A stretch of 64,000 nucleotides of DNA from Impatiens glandulifera. Taxonomy: Eukaryota; Streptophyta; Magnoliopsida; Ericales; Balsaminaceae. Location of the stretch: NCBI RefSeq assembly GCF_907164915.1, contig NC_061862.1:36147522-36211521 (forward strand). The letters run 5' to 3'. The notes under the pieces are model-generated. The model did not search any database, was not told the origin of the DNA, and worked only from the letters and a program-made list of their open reading frames with translations. The position numbers and the translations under genes were made by a program. Shown in pieces: positions 57,723 through 64,000 of the stretch (its first letter is position 1; every line of letters starts with the position of its first letter).

Positions 57723-60480
57723 AAATTCCCCCTCAATTTGTGTATGATTAGTTCAAATAAATTAGTCAAGATCAACAAGTCCTAAAATATTTCTAAAGTG
57801 AGAAAATTAGTCTCGGTTAGTGGCTTCGTGAAGACGTCTCTTACTTGTTGATCTGTTGGGACATATTCAAGACGAATATGCTTCTGACTGACATGCTCTC
57901 GGATGAAATAATGTCTGATTTCGATATGCTTTGTCCGAGAGTGCAACACTAGATTGTAGGTGATTATAATTGCACTTGTATTGTCGCAAAAAATTGGAGA
58001 TTCTTCTGCCTCAATTCTATAATCCCTCAGCTGTTGTTGAACCCACAAGAGTTGAGAGAAGCAACTTTTTGCTGCAAGATATTCTGTTTCAGTTGTAGAC
58101 GTGGCAACTAACGTCTGCTTCTTGATGAACCATAAGATCAGACGATCATCAAGGAACTAGCAAGTTCCACTAGTGCTTTTCCTATCAATCTTGCACCCAT
58201 CATAATCTGGATCTGAGAAACTCGTTCGATTGAAATTAGAATAAGTCGGATACCACCGTCCCACATTTTGAGTTTCCTTTAAATATTTCAAATTCGCTTA
58301 ACATCAGCATATTGAGATTGTTTAGGATTAGCATGGAATCTTCCACAGACGTCGACAATAAATTGGATGTTTGGTTGGCTGGTAGTAAGATAGAGCAAAG
58401 AGCCAATGAGTCCTCTATTGGCAATGATGTCAACACTTTGTCCATCTTCATTTTTGTTTAGCTTGATGGAAGAACTCATTGGAGTGGCTGTAGCCGAGTA
58501 GCTCTCCATTCCAATGTTTTTTAACAGCTCCTTGGTGTATTTAGATTGGTTGATGAAAGTTCCTTTTTCAAGTTGACGAACTTGAAGGCCGAGGAAGAAG
58601 GTTAATTCTCCCATCATGCTCATCTCGAATTTATCCTGCATTAACTTGGCAAATTTCTCACATAATTTGGGGTTAGTTGACCCAAATATGATATCATCAA
58701 CATAAACTTAAACAAGTAGAATATGAGAATCTTTAACAAATCTAAACAAAGTTTTGTCAACTGTGTCAATTACAAAGTCATGATAAAACAAATATTTAGT
58801 TAAAGTATCATACCAAGCTCTTGGAGCTTGTTTCAAACCATATAAAGCTTTGTCAAGTTTAAAGACATGATTTGGTAAAGAGTGATCTAGAAAACCAGGA
58901 GGTTATTCAACATATACATCTTCATTTAAAGTACCATTTAAAAATGCACTTTTCACATCCATTTGAAAACTTTAAAATTTTTAAACGATACATAAGCTAG
59001 GAAGATTCTGACTGCCTCAAATCTAGCTACAAGTGCAAATGACTCATCAAATTCAATTCCTTCCTCCTGTCTGTATCCTTGGACAACCAATCGGGCTTTG
59101 TTTCTCACAACTAAGTCATCTTCACTAAGCTTGTTTCGAAAGACCCATCTAGTTCCAATGACTGATTGATCAGTCGTCCTTAGAGTTAGATGCCACACTT
59201 TATTTCTCTCAAATTGGTTTAACTCCTCTTGCATGGCATTGATCCAATCTGGATCAAACACAACTTCACCAATTTTCTTAGGCTCAATTTGAGAAATAAA
59301 AGCGGAGTTAGCCATTTCATTCAATAATTGACGTCTTATCCTACGAGGAGAGTTAGGATTGCCAATTATCAATTTTGGTGGATGATTTCTGTTCCATCTG
59401 AAGTTTGATCTTAAAGGATTAGACGTCTAATTAGATGACCCTGCGACGTCCGAACTGTCAAAAACCTGTTGAACGGAAGTTCGAACGTCTGGTTGATTCT
59501 CAACCAGATCAGCCACTTGATCAGGCGAATAATTCTTTTTGACTGGAGCTTTATCTTCACTATCAGATTCGAGACTTGGCGCTTCTAATCTGTTAGCAAG
59601 GTTGATGGGATGATAAAATTGTTTTTAACAGATTCATCACAAACAACATGGAAGGATTCCTCAACAATTTGTGTTCGATTATTGTACACTCTGAAAGCCT
59701 TACTAATTGAGGAGTAACCTAACATGATTCCAGCATCTGCTTTAGCATCAAAGGCGGTCAAATAAATTTTCCCATGTTATGAATGAAACACTTATAACCG
59801 AATACTCGAAAGTAAGAAACTGTAGGAATTCTTCCATAGAACAATTCATAAGGTGTTTTGTCAAAGAGTTTATTAATTATTGACCGATTTTGTGTATAAC
59901 ATACTGTGTTTATGGCTTCTGCCTAAAACTTCTAAGGAACACCTGAGTCGGCAAGCATAAATCTTGCTTCTTCCTTCAGTATCCTGACTCTTCTCTCAAC
60001 AATACCATTTTGTTGTGGAGTTTTGGCACTAGACAAATCGTGTCTAATACTAGACTCCTTGAGATATGAAGTTAGGCGTCTGTTGGTGAATTCGGTTCCC
60101 CGATCACTTCTAATCTTAATAATGCTTAAAGATTTTTGGTTTAAAAGTTTTCTAAGGATCTTTATCAAATTTTTAGTCGTCTGATCCTTAGATTGCAAAA
60201 CATAACCCATGTGAATCTTGAAAAATCTTCAATAATGACTAGAGTTAATTGCATTCCTTCCAAGCTTTTTACAGGAATTGGACCGAAAAGATCCATATGT
60301 AAAAGTTCCAAGCACCGGTTGGACTGAGATTTCCCTTTACTTTTGAACGATGATTTGCTCTATTTGCCTAACTGACAAGCAGGACAGACCTTGTCCTTTA
60401 AAAACTTCAAATTAGGTAAGCCGAAAACCAAATTATGCAAACAAATGTTGTTAATGGTTTTAAAATTAAGATGATTTAAT
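57723..60480 (-). pseudogene. copia pol remnants (integrase, reverse transcriptase, RNase H)
   Basis: Domain blocks in the order integrase, reverse transcriptase, RNase H define Ty1/copia. Conserved catalytic words are visible (integrase D..E around RSDRGTEF and QNGIVE; reverse transcriptase YVDD; RNase H DNTSAI), but frames shift between blocks and stops interrupt them. Confidence 0.85.
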
Positions 60481-60650
60481 CTTTTATGCTATAGCCAGTT
60501 CTAATCATTTTTGGCAATCATGCATATGGGATTAGATATCTTATTTTTCCAGTTTATTTTGTAAGAATTTCCTACCCTATTTCCGGTCAACATAGTGTTA
60601 CCCTACTGATCCTTAACCAAGCATGCAACACCAATGGAACGTAGACCGAT

Positions 60651-62287
60651 CGATTAGTGGCCTAACTTCGTCTTCTTCCTTATGACAATGATAAAAATGA
60701 CCGACTTCTTTGAAATGAGTCAATCCTTATCTCATCCATTTCTCGACCAGTCGAGAAAGTTCGAAAAGAAAACCGAAAATAGCACAAGAGATCCAAGCGA
60801 CAAAAGAGAAATGAATGTGTGATCCCCGTTTTGAAAATGATCACAATAGTTGTGTGATCATTTCCCTACAACCCTATAGTGTCTTACTCTTGTCGATGAG
60901 GTAGAATTCAACTAAGCAAGTTGCGAAGTCATTAATTATTTGGTCCAAAATTCGACCAACTTGGGCCATCAACCGACCTAAACCGACTATAAAAAACCAA
61001 CCAAGACAAGCAACAAAAACTCAACCTTCAACCATCAATCAACCTCAACAAAAATCTTTTTAAAATTTCTTCAAGCTTTTTCAGTTTTTAAAAATTGTAT
61101 AAGGCCTCTAAACTCGGTTTTGATTAATCTAAAAGTTTAAACAAGTGTTTAGTAGTGTTCTTCAACTCACTAAATGCTATCATTTATGTTGTATTCATGT
61201 TACAAATCAAAATTATATTTTATACATCTGAGTTCTTGTTCTTCAATACTACACGATTCTTTAATTTTTTGAATTAGAATTGATCCTATGATTGTTTATG
61301 AGGTTTCTATTAAAGTAATTCGAATCAATCAACTTAAATTGAAAACGCACCATTTTGAGTTAAAATTTCAAGGATTCGAGTTTATGTTCTTGATCTCTAG
61401 TGCTTCTAAATCGTTTGTAAATGATGTTAATAGCATTTTAAGACTGATTCCCATCGATTTAGGTGCGTTTGTTTAAAATCTAAATTTTAAAAGAAACTTT
61501 AAAATTTGAGTTCTTGGAAATGATTAAAATGTGTAGCTAGTTAAATTTTTTTTAGAACGCTTGATTCTGCTTCTCTTTCGGAGTCTGACTAATCCCCATG
61601 GGTTAAGAACACAATCCGCAAACATTGTCACATGATCGGTTCGAACACAATATTTCAGGGATGTTGGATATCCACTTCTTTTTGCTGCTACACTAGAAGA
61701 AAGGATTTAATGGTTGGTTTCGATCATAATAAACCTAATAAAACTATTGGTAAGTTTTGATTTCAAATAAGAACCTTGAAATCCCAATATCAATTTATCG
61801 GATTGAAAAATATCATATGTTCGAGCTTCGTTTTGATGTCTTTCCTGATTGAATGACGACTCCATAATATAGTATGACTAACTTGTTCTAAACGAGGAAA
61901 CTAAGCACTTCATGCCCTCCGATTCACGATTGGAGCTTCTTAGCCAAAAATCAAAACCTTGGAGGTTAAAGAAGGGTCGAACTCAGCCAAAACCCGGCCT
62001 CAACGTCCGAGTCATCCACGGCCTGGTCCACCCGTGCACGTCTCACTCCGTGTTGACCAACGACCAAACCACTTGAGTCCCCAGCCCATGCCGTGTCCAA
62101 AGTTGCCCCAAAGCGCCCCGAACCACGCTCTTTTGACCCACGGTCCACCCAATGGTCGTTCTAGTCCGTCCTATGGCAGATTTATTTTCATTTTTTTTTG
62201 TATTTTAAATGTTTTTCAATATTTAAAGGTTTTAAGCTATTTTTAAAAATTTGAAAAAACAAAAAAACACCTTTAAAATATTAAAAA
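60651..62287. repeat. Unclassified LTR-like repeat region
   Basis: Composition differs from its neighbours. It has a TATA-like GACTATAAAAAACC near 60977 followed by CAA-rich leader-like sequence, and a GC-rich Pro/Arg block (61960-62170) with words such as CCCATGCCGTGTCC. This resembles a gypsy-type LTR plus untranslated leader, but no primer site, partner LTR or protein domain was found. The 62- and 95-codon frames here are not supported. Confidence 0.3.
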
Positions 62288-62533
62288 ATGTATTTTATTA
62301 TAGACTCTGATAAAGTATTAAATAAAGTATTAAATAAATAAGAGAAATTATTTATTTATCTCATATTAATTAGGCTAAATATAATAACCAACTCCTATAT
62401 TTTCTCAATTTAGTTATTTCTCTATTACTATTATAAATAGATAAACTATTGTAAAAATTATTAATTCAATCTTTCTCTTCAAGAACTCAATCAAATAGTT
62501 CTTGTTTATTTTATCAATTCAAGTAATCTAACT
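62288..62533 (+). repeat. Probable LTR end of the following copia element
   Basis: Sequence up to the primer site at 62534 has a TATA-like TTATAAATAG (62431-62440) and a CT-rich 3' part (TCTTTCTCTTCAAG), as in copia LTRs. The 5' limit is uncertain. Confidence 0.4.
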
Positions 62534-62545
62534 TGGTATCAGAGC
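62534..62545 (+). promoter_or_regulatory. Retrotransposon primer-binding site
   Basis: TGGTATCAGAGC, a perfect match to the Met-tRNA-primed sites of plant copia elements, 32 bases before the gag ATG at 62577. Confidence 0.85.
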
Positions 62546-62576
62546 GTATAAGGGAAAACTCCCGAAAACGATTTCA

Positions 62577-64000
62577 ATGGAAGAACAATATCACTCCTCA
62601 GTTCTACCAATAATATCTGGAAGCGTAAAGCTTGATAATATAATTATATCTATTGGAAATCACAAGTTACTCCAATCATGATAGGTTATGATTTTATGGA
62701 TATAGTAGAAAAAAATGTTGAAACTCCTCCCAAATTTCTTCAAGAAACAGATGGTCAAAATAATACAATTCAAATCAAGAATCCAAAGTTTAAACAATGG
62801 CGTATCCAAGATCAAAGGGTACTTGCATGGCTCTTTTCAACATTGACCGACGAGATTCGTCAACAAGTCTCAAAATCATCTTCGGCACAAGAACTTTGGA
62901 AAACCTTAGAGAAAATATATGTTTCTCAATCAAAGAGCCAACTATTTGAGTTACGGAGTCAACTCCTAAACGCACACAAAGGTAGTGATTCTCTTCTTAA
63001 CTTTATTCAACACATCAAAAACCTATCAGATGCACTTATCGCTGCCGGACAATATGTTTCGGATCAAGATCTGCAACTAACTCTACTCAACGGGCTTGGA
63101 GACGAGTTCGAGCCGATGATATGTGCTCTAACTTCCGGACAAGATCTATTGTTTAATGAGATGACATACATTCTTCTAAATTATGAACAACGACTCATAT
63201 TCAAGAAAAGAAAATTCCATTATGAAAATATTTCACGCTCAAACGTTTCGGCGAATGTTGCTTATATTTATAGGCATGGAGGCGGAAAGAACCAAAGATA
63301 GAACCGAGACAATAATCGTCCGCAATGTAATTTTTTTCATAAAATTGGTCATCGCTCCGAAAGTTGTTTTTATAATCCATCTTGTCAAATATGTAATGTA
63401 CAAGGACATAGTGCTCTCGAGTACCCTCGTTTTAATCCTTCTACAAATTCTACAACAATGTTAGTTACATCGTCTACTATTGTAGATCCCACTTGATGTC
63501 CAGATTCAGGTGCTACCGACCATATTACTTCCGATCTTAATAATTTACATGTACATGCTCCTTATACAGGTACTCAAACTATCAAATTCGGAAACGACCG
63601 AGATACGAAGATAGTGCTTCTTAAGGGATTACTCAAGGACGAACTTTATTGCGTTGAACCTACTGAAAGTTCGTTTTCAACATGTTCTAATAAACAAGCA
63701 TTTATTGGTATTAGATCTCCGACTCAAATTTGGCATTCACGACTTGGACATCCTTCTAGCGCTACTACATCTTTAGTTATATCACACTTTAAATTACCAG
63801 TTTCAGGTAGTAATACTATTTCTTTTTGTGGATCATGTCAATATGGGAAAGCACATAAACTACATTTTTTAGCTTCAAAATCTACATCTATGGCTCCTTT
63901 AGACCTAATTCATTCAGATGTTTGGGGACCTGCTCCTGAATTTTCATCTAATGGTTGTCGTTATTTCGTACATTTTGTGGATGATTTTAGCAAGTTCACG
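62577..64000 (+). pseudogene. Ty1/copia gag-pol, 5' part (continues beyond window)
   Basis: The gag ATG at 62577 starts a frame that shifts near 62640-62660 into the main frame (62678 on). Then come UBN2-type gag (FKQWRIQDQRVLAWLFSTL, LWKTLEKIYVSQS, LLNGLGDEFEPM), zinc-knuckle-like CNFFHKIGHRSESC and CQICNVQGHSALE, protease (PDSGATDHIT), GAG-pre-integrase (IWHSRLGHPSS, CGSCQYGKAHK) and integrase start (LIHSDVWGPAPE). The frame is open to the window end except for two single-codon stops, TAG at 63299 and TGA at 63494; the latter fits a Trp codon lost by G-to-A change. Between protease and GAG-pre the usual linker is missing (an in-frame deletion near 63595). Inactive but young-looking. Confidence 0.85.

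Larger units (their letters stand above)
54340..60650 (-). mobile_element. Ty1/copia retrotransposon with extra ORF after pol, 5' truncated
   Basis: Minus-strand order from 60650: integrase zinc/GAG-pre region (60300-60470: ACQLGK, LLHMDLFGPI), integrase core (59932-60210: KIRSDRGTEF, SSAKTPQQNGIVERRV), reverse transcriptase (58953-59372 NKLSEDDLVVRNKARLVVQG; ~58690 YVDDIIFGS; 58288-58641), and RNase H (57782-58048: CDNTSAI, KHIEIRHYFIRE). A purine-rich stretch (57723-57736) follows, then a 254-residue ORF (56221-56985), a second purine tract (55948-55961) and an LTR (from 55947 down). Stops and frameshifts, such as a TAA before YVDD, make pol inactive. Gag and the 5' LTR are missing. Confidence 0.8.

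Noticed and set aside
61959..62246. 95-codon Pro-rich ORF
   Set aside because: Composition effect of a GC-rich repeat block. An overlapping frame on the other strand is equally open.

Overview
This is nuclear DNA of a flowering plant, almost certainly a eudicot. The evidence is the strong AT bias, GT..AG spliced genes with plant-only families (type-A response regulator, LRR receptor-like protein, plant matrix metalloproteinase, QALGGH zinc finger), and dense plant transposons. A 254-residue retroelement ORF at 56221-56985 resembles, from memory, proteins reported in Gesneriaceae genomes, so Lamiales is a weak guess.

Host genes are sparse. They are: the 3' end of an LRR receptor-like protein (2-607, +); a five-exon type-A response regulator (7279-8232, -) whose last exon encodes an unexpected C-terminal transmembrane helix; a single-exon matrix metalloproteinase (24498-25574, +); a decayed SAM-domain gene with an in-exon minisatellite (46513-49228, +); and a single C2H2 zinc-finger repressor with an EAR motif (53319-53873, +). 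A possible spliced non-coding transcript lies at 37002-38355. The genes show no operon-like or pathway grouping.

The rest is mostly nested mobile elements. 1.5-7.2 kb holds LINE and SINE-like relics. 9.7-14.7 kb is an AT-rich desert with microsatellites and a foldback array. 14.7-18 kb has TTA-flanked Harbinger-type MITEs, one inserted inside another. 19.1-24.1 kb is a dead copia element with two diverged LTRs, interrupted by a LINE fragment and by a terminal-repeat element that itself carries a hAT MITE with an 8-bp target duplication. 26.9-28.0 kb is a Helitron with iterated 5' ends and tRNA-like segments. 28.2-32.2 kb joins a FAR1/MULE transposase pseudogene to a 3'-truncated copia element. 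32.4-35.3 kb is a Pack-MULE with a perfect 9-bp target duplication carrying pieces of at least one host gene, apparently an ATG8-interacting (ATI) protein.

38.5-45.5 kb is a ~2 kb tandem duplication. One copy is split by a ~3 kb foldback element made of thousands of bases of ACGT-rich inverted repeat; the other copy preserves the empty site. 54.3-60.6 kb is a copia element with an extra ORF after pol and a 50-bp palindromic minisatellite in its LTR. 62.5-64 kb is the start of another copia element.

No CRISPR array, prokaryote-like system or intact autonomous transposon was seen. Boundaries resting on target duplications are firm. Domain calls are from motif recognition by eye, and intron borders are inferred from GT/AG and reading frame.
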